From NCBI GenBank assembly GCA_010029175.1, contig RGNC01000085.1:1-8240 (forward strand): a stretch of 8,240 nt of DNA, written 5' to 3'. Source of the DNA: Synechococcaceae bacterium WB8_1B_136 (lineage in GTDB: Bacteria > Cyanobacteriota > Cyanobacteriia > PCC-6307 > Cyanobiaceae). Numbering within the stretch: position 1 is the first letter of the stretch; every line of letters begins with the position of its first letter. Below, piece after piece: positions 1 through 6,553 of this stretch. The position numbers and the translations under genes were made by a program. A model generated the notes under the pieces. The model was given only the letters and a program-made list of their open reading frames with translations, made no database searches and was not told the origin of the DNA.

Positions 1-194
1 ATCGCGAAGCCCGTCGCGAACTGGATCAGGAAGCAGACCAGCGTGATGCCGCCCAGGCAATAGAAGATGTTGACGTGGGGCGGCACGTACTTCGACGCGA
101 CGTCGTCGACGATTTCCTGGATGTCCAGGCGCTCGTTGAACCAGTCGTAGACGGGCGAGGACTGACCGCCGGAGGCGGGTGAGGAGTTCGCCAT
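1..194 (-). CDS. petB: Cytochrome b6 of the cytochrome b6f complex, N-terminal part (gene runs off the left edge)
   Basis: The minus strand from the ATG at 194 reads without a stop to the window edge, giving 64 residues. After a short Ser/Gly-rich leader come the blocks VYDWFNERLDIQEI, SKYVPPHVN and FYCLGGITLVCFLIQFATGF, which are the highly conserved N-terminus and first membrane helix of cytochrome b6. The Cys in FYCLGG (residue 46) matches Cys35 of other cytochrome b6 proteins, which covalently holds the extra heme ci. The protein sits in the thylakoid membrane and carries electrons between plastoquinol and plastocyanin/cytochrome c6. The Cys falls about 11 residues later than usual because of an N-terminal insertion (SSPASGGQSSP) before VYDWF. 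The gene is divergent from the protease gene. The C-terminus, and petD if it follows, lie outside the window. Identification is firm from the sequence; the leader is the only odd part. Confidence 0.95.
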   Translation of the reverse strand, partial: MANSSPASGGQSSPVYDWFNERLDIQEIVDDVASKYVPPHVNIFYCLGGITLVCFLIQFATGFA

Positions 195-211
195 GCAGCG
201 AGGGGGTTTGG

Positions 212-1552
212 TTGGCAGAGTCTACCGATCGCCTCCAACCGCCCGTGAGCGCCCCCGCCGCCGCCAAGCCCGAGCCTGAAGCGCCGCCTGAAGCGGCCGG
301 CCCGCGGCTGGGGAGCCGACTGCGGGGCCTGCTGGCCTGGGCGCTGGTGGTGGTGCTGAGCCTGCCGGCAGGCGCTGCACCGGCCCTGGCCCTCAACGAC
401 GCCCAGCAGCTGGTGGTGGAGAGCTGGCGGCTGGTGAACCAGAGCTACGTGGATCCCGATCGCTTCGAGGCCATTGGCTGGAAGCGCCTGCGCCAGAAGA
501 CGCTGGAGCGCCCGATCGCCACCAGCACCGATGCCTACGACGCCATCGACGCCATGCTGGCTCCGATCGGCGACCCCTACACCCGGCTGCTGCGTCCGGC
601 GGACTACGCCAGCCTGCGCTCCAACACCCAGGGCACCGTGAGCGGCGTGGGGATGCAGCTGGGGATCCGCAGCGGCGACCCGGCCATTGTGGTGATCGCG
701 CCCCTGGAGGGATCCCCCGCCGATGAGGCCGGGATCGCCAGCGGCACCGAGGTGGTGCGGGTGGATGGCACGGCCACGTACGAACTGGGGCTGGAAGCCA
801 CAGCCGCCCGGCTGCGCGGCCCCGCCGGATCCCGGGTGCTGCTAGAGATCCGCCCGCCCGGCGGCCGGCTGAAGGAGCTGGAGCTCACCCGCCGGGATGT
901 GGACCTGAAACCGGTGCGCAGCCGGCTGCTCAGCGCCAACGGACAACGGCTGGGCTACCTGCGCATCACCCAGTTTTCAGAACCGGTGCCCCAGCAGGTG
1001 CAGGAGGCCCTGCAGCAGTTTCAAGGCGAGGGCATCGATGGCCTGATCCTGGATCTGCGCAACAACTCCGGCGGACTGGTGCGTGCCGGGCTGGCCGTGG
1101 CCAACGCCCTGCTGGATGGTGCGCCGATTGTGGAAACGGTGAACCGCGACGGCTTCAGCGATGCCGAGCGGGCCCAGGCGGGCCTGGTCTATGGCGGGCC
1201 GATGCTCACCCTGGTGAACGGCGGCACCGCCAGCGCCAGTGAAATCCTGGCGGGGGCGCTGCAGGACAACGGCCGCTCGCCCCTGCTGGGCAGCCGCACC
1301 TTTGGCAAGGGCCTGATCCAGACGCTGATCGGCCTGGGGGGCGACGGCAGCGGACTGGCGGTGACCGTGGCCCGCTACGTGACGCCGAGGGGCCGCGACA
1401 TCCAGAACCTGGGCATTGAGCCGGACCAGCTGCTGCCTGAACCTGAGCCCCTGGATCCGGGGGGCAAGGACGACCGCTGGCTGGAGATGGCCGTGAATCA
1501 GCTGAGCGCGCCAGCCCAGCAACCGATCACCGGCGGCAGCATTGCGGCATGA
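212..1552 (+). CDS. Exported C-terminal processing protease (S41 family, PDZ domain), CtpA/CtpZ type
   Basis: This is a serine protease that trims or degrades proteins at their C-terminus outside the cytoplasmic membrane; the CtpA member matures the D1 protein of photosystem II. Numbered from the TTG at 212 (446 aa): a Pro/Ala/Glu-rich leader, a hydrophobic signal segment around residues 36-60 with a likely cut after ALA (before LNDAQQ), a PDZ domain around 141-229 (SGVGMQLG, GSPADEAGI), then the S41 core. Ser341 (TASASE), Asp352 (QDNGR) and Lys366 (FGKG) have the same spacing as Ser430, Asp441 and Lys455 of E. coli Tsp, so the enzyme should be active. The start is uncertain. GTG 179 lies inside petB, TTG 212 has AGGGGG at a good distance, and GTG 245 is the last start before the signal segment. 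The stop overlaps the next gene (ATGA). I cannot tell which cyanobacterial Ctp paralogue this is. Confidence 0.93.
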   Translation: MAESTDRLQPPVSAPAAAKPEPEAPPEAAGPRLGSRLRGLLAWALVVVLSLPAGAAPALALNDAQQLVVESWRLVNQSYVDPDRFEAIGWKRLRQKTLERPIATSTDAYDAIDAMLAPIGDPYTRLLRPADYASLRSNTQGTVSGVGMQLGIRSGDPAIVVIAPLEGSPADEAGIASGTEVVRVDGTATYELGLEATAARLRGPAGSRVLLEIRPPGGRLKELELTRRDVDLKPVRSRLLSANGQRLGYLRITQFSEPVPQQVQEALQQFQGEGIDGLILDLRNNSGGLVRAGLAVANALLDGAPIVETVNRDGFSDAERAQAGLVYGGPMLTLVNGGTASASEILAGALQDNGRSPLLGSRTFGKGLIQTLIGLGGDGSGLAVTVARYVTPRGRDIQNLGIEPDQLLPEPEPLDPGGKDDRWLEMAVNQLSAPAQQPITGGSIAA

Positions 1553-2796
1553 GCCCGCGCACCTACCACGACCCCCTGCACGGGGCGATCCGCCTGGATC
1601 ACAGCCAGCCGGCCGAGGCCCTGGCCATCCGCCTGATCGACACCGCCCCCTTCCAGCGGCTGCGGCGCATCCGCCAGCTGGGCCCGGCCTACCTCACCTT
1701 CCACGGGGCGGAATCCAGCCGCTTCACCCATTCCCTGGGGGTGCTGCACCTGGCCCGCCAGGCCCTGGATAGCCTGATTCAGCTGGCGCCGGAACTCCAG
1801 GTGCATGCCGGGGTGCTCTACGCCGCGGCCCTGTTGCACGACGTGGGCCACGGGCCCCTCAGCCACTCCGGCGAGGAGATGTACGGCCTGCATCACGAGG
1901 CCTGGTCGGGCCGCCTGGTGCGGGAGCATCCGGCCCTGCGGGAGCCGCTGGAGGCCTTCGCCGCCGGAACCGCCGATGCCGTGGCCGATCTGCTGGCTCA
2001 TGGCCGCTACGGAAATCCGGCGATCAAGGCCCTGGTGAGCAGCCAGCTGGACTGCGACCGGCTCGACTACCTGCTGCGCGACAGCTACAGCACCGGCACC
2101 AGCTATGGCCGGCTGGATCTGCAGCGGATTCTGGCGGCCCTCACCATTGCCCCCGACGGGGGCCTGGCCCTGCACCCCAAGGGCCTGATGGCGGTGGAGC
2201 ACTACCTGGTGGTGCGCAATCTGATGTATCGCAGCGTGTACAACCACCGCCTCAACGTGGTGTGCAACTGGCTGCTCAGCCAGACCATCGCCACCGCACG
2301 GCGCCTTGGCCCCGCTCAGGTGTGGGCCGATGGGGCGATGGCCTGCTGGCTGTGGAGGCCCAGGGAGCTCGACCTGGACACCTACCTCGCCAATGACGAC
2401 ATCCGCACCGGCTACCACCTGCAGCGCTGGGGCGAGGAGGGGCCGCCACCGCTGCAGGAGCTGTGCCGGCGTCTGCTGGAGCGGCAACTGCTCAAGGCCA
2501 CCGACGTGAGCGCCCTGACGGCGCAACAGCGGCTGGAGTTCCTGGCCCGGGCGCGCCAGCTGAGCGAGGCGGCGGGCCTGGTGGCGGAGCGCTGCTGCGG
2601 GCTGCACCAGCAGCAGAACCGCGGCTATCACCCCTACAAGGGCGGGCTGCGGCTGTGGGATGGCCAGCAGCTCGGGGCCCTGGAGCAGCGTTCGGCCCTG
2701 GTGCGCAGCCTGATCCAGCCCACGGAAACGGCCTGGCTGATCCATCCGGCCGACGTGAGCGCCCCCCTGCGGCGCGAGTTGGCCGCTGCTGCCTAG
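1549..2796 (+). CDS. HD-domain phosphohydrolase (COG1078 type, SAMHD1/dGTPase-like active site)
   Basis: A 415-aa soluble protein whose ATG overlaps the protease stop by 4 nt (ATGA), so translation is probably coupled. The HD metal site is complete: His61 in RFTHSLGV, His97-Asp98 in LLHDVGHGP, and Asp170 in LDCDRLDYLLRDS. The start HDPLHG, the RLRRIRQLG stretch and the RFTHSLGV and DCDRLDY blocks match the COG1078 family, which includes SAMHD1 and bacterial dNTP triphosphohydrolases. By alignment from memory, SAMHD1 Arg164 and Tyr315 correspond to Arg58 and Tyr174, and its Lys312 is Arg171 here. Likely chemistry is phosphate-ester or triphosphate hydrolysis of a nucleotide; the true substrate is not known from sequence. 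It lacks an N-terminal SAM domain, as bacterial members do. minC follows after 10 nt, so protease, HD protein and minC probably share a transcript. Confidence 0.9.
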   Translation: MSPRTYHDPLHGAIRLDHSQPAEALAIRLIDTAPFQRLRRIRQLGPAYLTFHGAESSRFTHSLGVLHLARQALDSLIQLAPELQVHAGVLYAAALLHDVGHGPLSHSGEEMYGLHHEAWSGRLVREHPALREPLEAFAAGTADAVADLLAHGRYGNPAIKALVSSQLDCDRLDYLLRDSYSTGTSYGRLDLQRILAALTIAPDGGLALHPKGLMAVEHYLVVRNLMYRSVYNHRLNVVCNWLLSQTIATARRLGPAQVWADGAMACWLWRPRELDLDTYLANDDIRTGYHLQRWGEEGPPPLQELCRRLLERQLLKATDVSALTAQQRLEFLARARQLSEAAGLVAERCCGLHQQQNRGYHPYKGGLRLWDGQQLGALEQRSALVRSLIQPTETAWLIHPADVSAPLRRELAAAA

Positions 2797-2806
2797 GTTG
2801 ACCGCC

Positions 2807-3460
2807 ATGGCACCACAGCCCCTTGTCCTGCAGCTGGCCACCCGGGCCAACATCCAGGCCACTGCCCTCGATGAGCTGCGCTGCGCCCTGGGGGCGAAAC
2901 CAACCCCGGGTGGAGCGGTGCTCCAGGCCGCCGATCGCAGCCTCACCCTGCCGGAGCTGCGGGCGATTCAACAGCTGCTGGCCGCTGAGGGCCTGGAGCT
3001 GCTGCAGGTGGAGGGCGCCGAGCCCAGCAGCCTGGTGGCGGCCGCCGCCCTGGGGTTGAGCACCCATTTCACCCGCGCCAGCGGCGGCGCCGGGGAGGCC
3101 CCCAGCCCAACAAACGCGGCGTTGACCATTCACCAGGGCACCCTGCGGTCGGGCGATCACCTGCAGGTGCAGGGCTCCGTGTTGCTGCTGGGGGACGTGA
3201 ACCCGGGGGCTCGCATCAGCGCCATCGGCGATGTGCGGGTGTGGGGCAGGCTGCGGGGCATCGCCCATGCCGGCTGCCAGGGCAACGAGCAGGCCCGGAT
3301 CGTGGCGCTGCAGCTGCGGCCGCTGCAGCTGCGGATCGCCGGCAGCGTGGCGCGGGGGCCGGAGGATCTGCCCCCGGCGGGATTCTGCGAGGAGGCCGTG
3401 CTGCTGGACGGAGCGATCACGATCCGCCCGGCCGAACCGCTCTGGCCGGCCAGCCCCTAG
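2807..3460 (+). CDS. minC: Septum site-determining protein MinC
   Basis: A 217-aa protein from the ATG at 2807; an in-frame TTG at 2798 would add three residues, and neither has a clear ribosome site. MinC blocks FtsZ polymerisation and is brought to the membrane by MinD. The C-terminal beta-helix domain is unmistakable from about residue 105: IHQGTLRSGDHLQVQGSVLL, LLGDVNPGARISAIGDVRVW, WGRLRGIAHAG and LRPLQLRIAGSV. The N-terminal half (about 1-80) has little recognisable sequence, as expected for the FtsZ-inhibiting domain, which varies widely. It lies 10 nt after the HD gene, so it is probably transcribed with it. It is separated from minD by 2.27 kb holding three genes on the other strand, and its 3' end faces the last of these with a 12-nt gap. 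A perfect 12-bp palindrome, CTGGCCGGCCAG, lies at 3442-3453 within its last codons. Confidence 0.95.
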   Translation: MAPQPLVLQLATRANIQATALDELRCALGAKPTPGGAVLQAADRSLTLPELRAIQQLLAAEGLELLQVEGAEPSSLVAAAALGLSTHFTRASGGAGEAPSPTNAALTIHQGTLRSGDHLQVQGSVLLLGDVNPGARISAIGDVRVWGRLRGIAHAGCQGNEQARIVALQLRPLQLRIAGSVARGPEDLPPAGFCEEAVLLDGAITIRPAEPLWPASP

Positions 3461-3469
3461 CCCGCGCCG

Positions 3470-3486
3470 GGATCAGCGGTTGATCC
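3470..3486. terminator. Short hairpin at the convergent minC / chrA junction
   Basis: GGATCA (3470-3475) and TGATCC (3481-3486) form a perfect 6-bp inverted repeat around the loop GCGGT. It covers the stop codon and last codons of the minus-strand transporter gene and lies 10 nt past the minC stop, where two transcripts meet. A bidirectional terminator is a reasonable guess, but neither strand has a T-run after it, so it is not a textbook intrinsic terminator. Confidence 0.3.
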
Positions 3487-4057
3487 AGCCCAGCCCCCCC
3501 AGCACCCCGGCCACGGCCATGAACCACAGGGGCGAGATGCGGGTGCGCAACATCAACACGCACACCAACACCGAGACGCCGTAGGCCAGGGGGCCGTGGT
3601 CGGCGGTTTGCAGGATCTTGAGGCCCACGGCGAACAGGATGCCGAGGGTGATCGGCCCCATGCCGCGCTCGAAGGCAATGCGCCAGGGGGAATCCTTGAA
3701 GCGGTTCCAGCCCAGGGCCGCCGCCACCATCAACAACGTGGAAGGCAACAGGATCGCCGCCTCGGCGGCCACACCACTGAGCAGAGCCCAACCCGGCCCT
3801 TCCCGCCAGGCGGCACCCATGCCCAGCAGGCCCACGATCATCGAACTGGGCCCGGGGGCCGCCTCGGCGATGGCGTAGATGTCGGCGAACTGGCTGTCGG
3901 TGAGCCAGCAGTATTGGCCCACGCTCAGGTGGTGATACTCGGCCAGGAGGGTGTTGCCGCCCCCCAGGGAAAAGAGCGAGAGGCTGAGAAAGTCCCAGAT
4001 CACGGCCAGTAGCTGGCGCCAATCGCTGAGATCGGCGGGATGGCACACCGCGCTCAT
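3473..4057 (-). CDS. chrA: Chromate transporter half, second ChrA subunit of the pair
   Basis: A 194-aa very hydrophobic protein of the short-chain chromate transporter (CHR) family, whose members work as two unequal halves that together make one transporter. The family hallmarks are present: a glycine motif FSLGGGN (about 29-35) after the first helix, LAEYHHLSVGQYCWLTDSQF where the family places its conserved start-of-domain block, and AAPGPSS with PGP at 68-70. Several hydrophobic stretches follow (about 72-84, 90-115, 134-148, 158-170, 177-191). Its ATG overlaps the stop of the upstream half by 4 nt (ATGA on the minus strand), so the two are translationally coupled. Known members carry chromate out of, or sulfate-like anions across, the inner membrane; the anion here is unknown. 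It is the last gene of the PLD-ChrA-ChrA unit and converges on minC. Confidence 0.9.
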   Translation of the reverse strand: MSAVCHPADLSDWRQLLAVIWDFLSLSLFSLGGGNTLLAEYHHLSVGQYCWLTDSQFADIYAIAEAAPGPSSMIVGLLGMGAAWREGPGWALLSGVAAEAAILLPSTLLMVAAALGWNRFKDSPWRIAFERGMGPITLGILFAVGLKILQTADHGPLAYGVSVLVCVLMLRTRISPLWFMAVAGVLGGLGWINR

Positions 4058-4629
4058 GGACCACCGGCGGCCTTGCCGCGGGGCCAGTACCAGGCCATGG
4101 CCAGGGGACCGCTCGCCAACACCACCGGGATCAGACGGACGTGGAACACCGCCAGGGCCAGAAACACCGCCACGGCAAAGGTCAGGGCCACGGCATCGCG
4201 CCAGTATTCATCCAGGATTTTGAAGCCCATCGAGAGGGCCATCCCGCCGGCGGCGGCGACCACGCCCGCCAGCACCCGGTCGACGGCCGGAACGATGTGC
4301 AGATAGAAGTAGGCGAGCCCCAGCAGCATCAACAGGCTGAAGGGCAGCAGCAGCATCCCCGCCAGAGCCACCAGGGCACCGGCCAGCCCCTGGAAGCGCG
4401 CACCGATGTAGACGGCCATGTTGATCTGATTCGGGCCGGGGAACAGCCGCGCCACGGTGAGGCCGGTGATGAACTCCTCGTTGCTCATCCAGCGGCGCTG
4501 CTCCACCACGATCCGCTGGCTCCAGGCGGAAAGTCCCCCCCCGAACGACGAGAGGGCCACCTGCAGCATCCCCATGAATAGCTGGCGGCGGCTGGGGACG
4601 ATCCCGTCGGCGCCGGCGATCGGTTCCAT
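4054..4629 (-). CDS. chrA: Chromate transporter half, first ChrA subunit of the pair
   Basis: A 191-aa membrane protein of the same CHR family as its downstream neighbour, but clearly a different half. It has SSFGGGLSAWSQR (FGGG at 29-32), the block VVEQRRWMSNEEFITGLTVA, and LFPGPNQINMAVYIG (PGP at 64-66), which is the canonical N-terminal-half signature. Hydrophobic segments follow at about 81-110, 116-136, 147-162 and 166-181. The ATG at 4629 shares its A with the TGA of the phospholipase D-like gene (TGATG), and its own stop overlaps the next ATG, so all three genes are translated as a chain. Two separate short halves coded in tandem are a known arrangement of this family; the alternative is one long fused ChrA. 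The substrate, chromate or another oxyanion, cannot be read from sequence. Confidence 0.92.
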   Translation of the reverse strand: MEPIAGADGIVPSRRQLFMGMLQVALSSFGGGLSAWSQRIVVEQRRWMSNEEFITGLTVARLFPGPNQINMAVYIGARFQGLAGALVALAGMLLLPFSLLMLLGLAYFYLHIVPAVDRVLAGVVAAAGGMALSMGFKILDEYWRDAVALTFAVAVFLALAVFHVRLIPVVLASGPLAMAWYWPRGKAAGGP

Positions 4630-5627
4630 CAGTGATGCACGAAGTGGGGATCAGGGGGCAGCTCCCCCTCCTCGTGGAAGGTGGGATCGAGGGGATCGGG
4701 GGCGCTGTACTTCTTGGCCTCCTGCCAGTCGGCCTCGAACGTGGCCCGCAGCCGATCCACCACGGCGGGAGCATCCACCTCGATGCCGAGCTCACGGCGC
4801 AGGTCGAAGGCGCTGCGGTCGATGTTCATCGAGCCGGTCATGGCGGAGGTGCCATTGATCAGGATCAACTTGGCGTGCAATTTGAGCTGCTTCTGGCGAC
4901 GCACCTTCACGCCGAACCGCTCCATCAGGCGCAGGGAGCTGAAGGTGTCGTAGATGTCCCAGTCGCTGATGCCGTGCTTGCCGCCGCACAGCACCCGCAC
5001 CTTCACGCCCCGCTCCCGGGCCGCGATGATCCGCTCCAGGATCACCGCATCCACAAACTTGGGGTGCTGGATCCAGAGGGTGGTGGTGGCGGCATCGATG
5101 ATGCGAGCCATCTGGCCGCGGCTGTGGGCACTGCTCCACACCAGCCCCGCATCCAGGCGAGGCACGAAGAACTGGCGGTGCCAGTCGGCCTCGAAGCCGT
5201 TGATCACCTGCTCGATCGCCACCGGATCGTGGGTCACCACGCCGTAGTCGCGGGTCTCGGTGAAGTACTTGTCGGCGAAGTTGAAGGTGGCGATCAGGGC
5301 GGCATGGCCGTCCACCACCATCGATTTCTCGTGGGTCACGGGGAAGGCCTCGCTGGTCCAGGCCGTCTCGATGTCCCAGCTCTGCAGGCGGGCAAAGGCC
5401 TCGTCGTTCCAGCGGTCGCCGCCGGAGGTGTGGGGATTGAGCATCACCCGCACCCGCACTCCCCGCTGCCGGGCCCTCAGCAGCGCCTGCTCAATGTCCT
5501 CGCTCTGCAGCTTGAACTGCTTGAGCAGCAGCTGCTCGCGGGCCTGGTCGATCAGCTCCACCACCGCTGCACCGCCGTCGTCGGGCATCACCAGCAGGCG
5601 CTGGAGCGGCGCGGTGGTGGAGAGCAT
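4629..5627 (-). CDS. Phospholipase D-like protein (two PLD half-sites, COG1502 type)
   Basis: From the ATG at 5627 this is a 332-aa protein; an in-frame TTG at 5648 would add 7 residues (numbering below uses that longer form, 339 aa). It holds two PLD repeats. The first has a full HxKxxxxD motif, HEKSMVVD (His106, Lys108, Asp113), but the usual downstream Gly-Ser is replaced in ALIATFNFADK. The second reads HAKLILIN (His258, Lys260, Asn265), so the Asp is Asn, yet its Gly-Ser follows intact (TGSMNID, 271-277). The superfamily cleaves or transfers phosphodiesters via a phospho-histidine; members include cardiolipin synthases, phospholipases and nucleases. There is no signal peptide or clear membrane helix, so it is probably cytoplasmic or peripheral. 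It is the first gene of a unit with two ChrA halves (TGATG junction). Substrate unknown. Confidence 0.88.
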   Translation of the reverse strand: MLSTTAPLQRLLVMPDDGGAAVVELIDQAREQLLLKQFKLQSEDIEQALLRARQRGVRVRVMLNPHTSGGDRWNDEAFARLQSWDIETAWTSEAFPVTHEKSMVVDGHAALIATFNFADKYFTETRDYGVVTHDPVAIEQVINGFEADWHRQFFVPRLDAGLVWSSAHSRGQMARIIDAATTTLWIQHPKFVDAVILERIIAARERGVKVRVLCGGKHGISDWDIYDTFSSLRLMERFGVKVRRQKQLKLHAKLILINGTSAMTGSMNIDRSAFDLRRELGIEVDAPAVVDRLRATFEADWQEAKKYSAPDPLDPTFHEEGELPPDPHFVHH

Positions 5628-5727
5628 GGCTGAACTGCTGGGATTCAACGTTTTTAATCCCTGGGGCGCCGGCTGCCCAGTGGCAGGAGCACGCGAAAAA
5701 CACCGAGGTTGGCCTTAATCTGCCGCG
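5628..5727. promoter_or_regulatory. Divergent intergenic region for PLD-chrA-chrA (minus) and minDE (plus)
   Basis: This 100-nt gap separates the starts of two oppositely transcribed units and must carry promoters for both if minDE is not read from elsewhere. It is relatively A/T-rich in two patches (5643-5658 and 5694-5702). A weak plus-strand -10-like TAATCT lies at 5716-5721, but it is only 6 nt before the minD ATG and has no convincing -35 box, so I do not assign a promoter. No good Shine-Dalgarno precedes minD. Confidence 0.5.
5640..5661. promoter_or_regulatory. Inverted repeat in the divergent minD / PLD-chrA promoter region
   Basis: GGGATT (5640-5645) and AATCCC (5656-5661) form a perfect 6-bp inverted repeat with a 10-nt spacer that itself contains the small palindrome AACGTT (5647-5652). 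It lies just upstream of the ATG of the PLD-like gene and covers the alternative TTG start. The position suits an operator, or a 5' leader hairpin, for the PLD-ChrA-ChrA unit. The binding factor is unknown and chance is not excluded. Confidence 0.3.
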
Positions 5728-6549
5728 ATGTCAGACCGTCCTGTGGCCCGCTACATCCTGATCTGCTCCGGCAAGGGCGGCGTGGGCAAGACCACCCTCA
5801 CCGCCAACCTGGGCATTGCCCTGGCCAAGCAGGGCCAGCGCACCGCCGTGCTCGATGCCGACTTCGGCCTGCGCAACCTGGATCTGCTGCTGGGGCTGGA
5901 GAATCGCATCGTCTACACCGCCCAGGAGGTGCTGGCGGGCAGCTGCCGCCTGGAGCAGGCCCTGGTGAAGCACAAGCAGGAGCCCAACCTGGCCCTGCTG
6001 CCGGCGGGGAACCCGCGCATGCTGGAGTGGCTGAAGCCCGACGACATGAAGCGCATCGCCGCCATGCTCGGCGAGAGCTTCGACATCGTGCTGATCGACT
6101 GTCCGGCCGGCATCGAGGATGGCTTCAAGAACGCTGTGGCCGCAGCCCAGGAAGCGATCGTGATCACCACCCCGGAGGTGTCCGCCGTGCGGGACGCCGA
6201 CCGGGTGATCGGCCTGCTCAACACCGAGGGCATCAAGCCGATCCAGCTGGTGCTCAACCGGGTGCGGCCCAAGATGATGGCCAACCAGGAAATGCTGGCG
6301 GTCGACGACGTGACCGACATCCTGGCCCTGCCGCTGCTGGGGTTGGTGCTGGAGGACGAGCAGGTGATCGTGAGCACCAACCGCGGCGAACCGCTCACCC
6401 TCAACGGCAGCAACTCCCCGGCCGCCCAGGCGTACACGAATGTGGCCAAGCGCCTCTGCGGCGAGGAGGTGCCCCTGATCGATCCCGCCAAGGCCCGCAA
6501 GGGGCTGCGCGCCAAGCTCGGCCGGCTGATGCAAACCAAGATCTTCTGA
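5728..6549 (+). CDS. minD: Septum site-determining ATPase MinD
   Basis: A 273-aa ParA/MinD-family ATPase of normal length. It dimerises on ATP, binds the inner membrane and recruits MinC there; MinE stimulates its ATPase to release it. Visible motifs are the deviant Walker A CSGKGGVGKTT with signature Lys16 and P-loop Lys21, DADFGLRNLDLLLG (residues 43-56), Walker B VLIDCPAGIED with Asp124, and TTPEVSAVRDADR (Asp156, matching E. coli Asp152). The C-terminal 19 residues (255-273, KARKGLRAKLGRLMQTKIF) form the basic amphipathic membrane-targeting helix. minE starts 4 nt after the stop, so they are co-transcribed. minC, its usual upstream partner, is 2.27 kb away, so expression must come from the 100-nt gap before it or from distant read-through. 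Confidence 0.97.
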   Translation: MSDRPVARYILICSGKGGVGKTTLTANLGIALAKQGQRTAVLDADFGLRNLDLLLGLENRIVYTAQEVLAGSCRLEQALVKHKQEPNLALLPAGNPRMLEWLKPDDMKRIAAMLGESFDIVLIDCPAGIEDGFKNAVAAAQEAIVITTPEVSAVRDADRVIGLLNTEGIKPIQLVLNRVRPKMMANQEMLAVDDVTDILALPLLGLVLEDEQVIVSTNRGEPLTLNGSNSPAAQAYTNVAKRLCGEEVPLIDPAKARKGLRAKLGRLMQTKIF

Positions 6550-6553
6550 ACTG

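Noticed and set aside
1498..2946. A 482-codon open frame on the minus strand across the HD gene
   Set aside because: It is a high-GC shadow: Gln/His/Gly-rich with no family resemblance, opposite a gene with a complete HD active site.
4632..5633. A 333-codon plus-strand open frame opposite the PLD-like gene
   Set aside because: It is His/Gly/Val-rich mirror translation; the minus strand carries the PLD motifs and the stop/start overlaps with chrA.
3473..5648. Transposon or genomic-island borders around the PLD-ChrA-ChrA block
   Set aside because: I found no transposase, integrase, terminal inverted repeats or flanking direct repeats, and the base composition looks like the surroundings.
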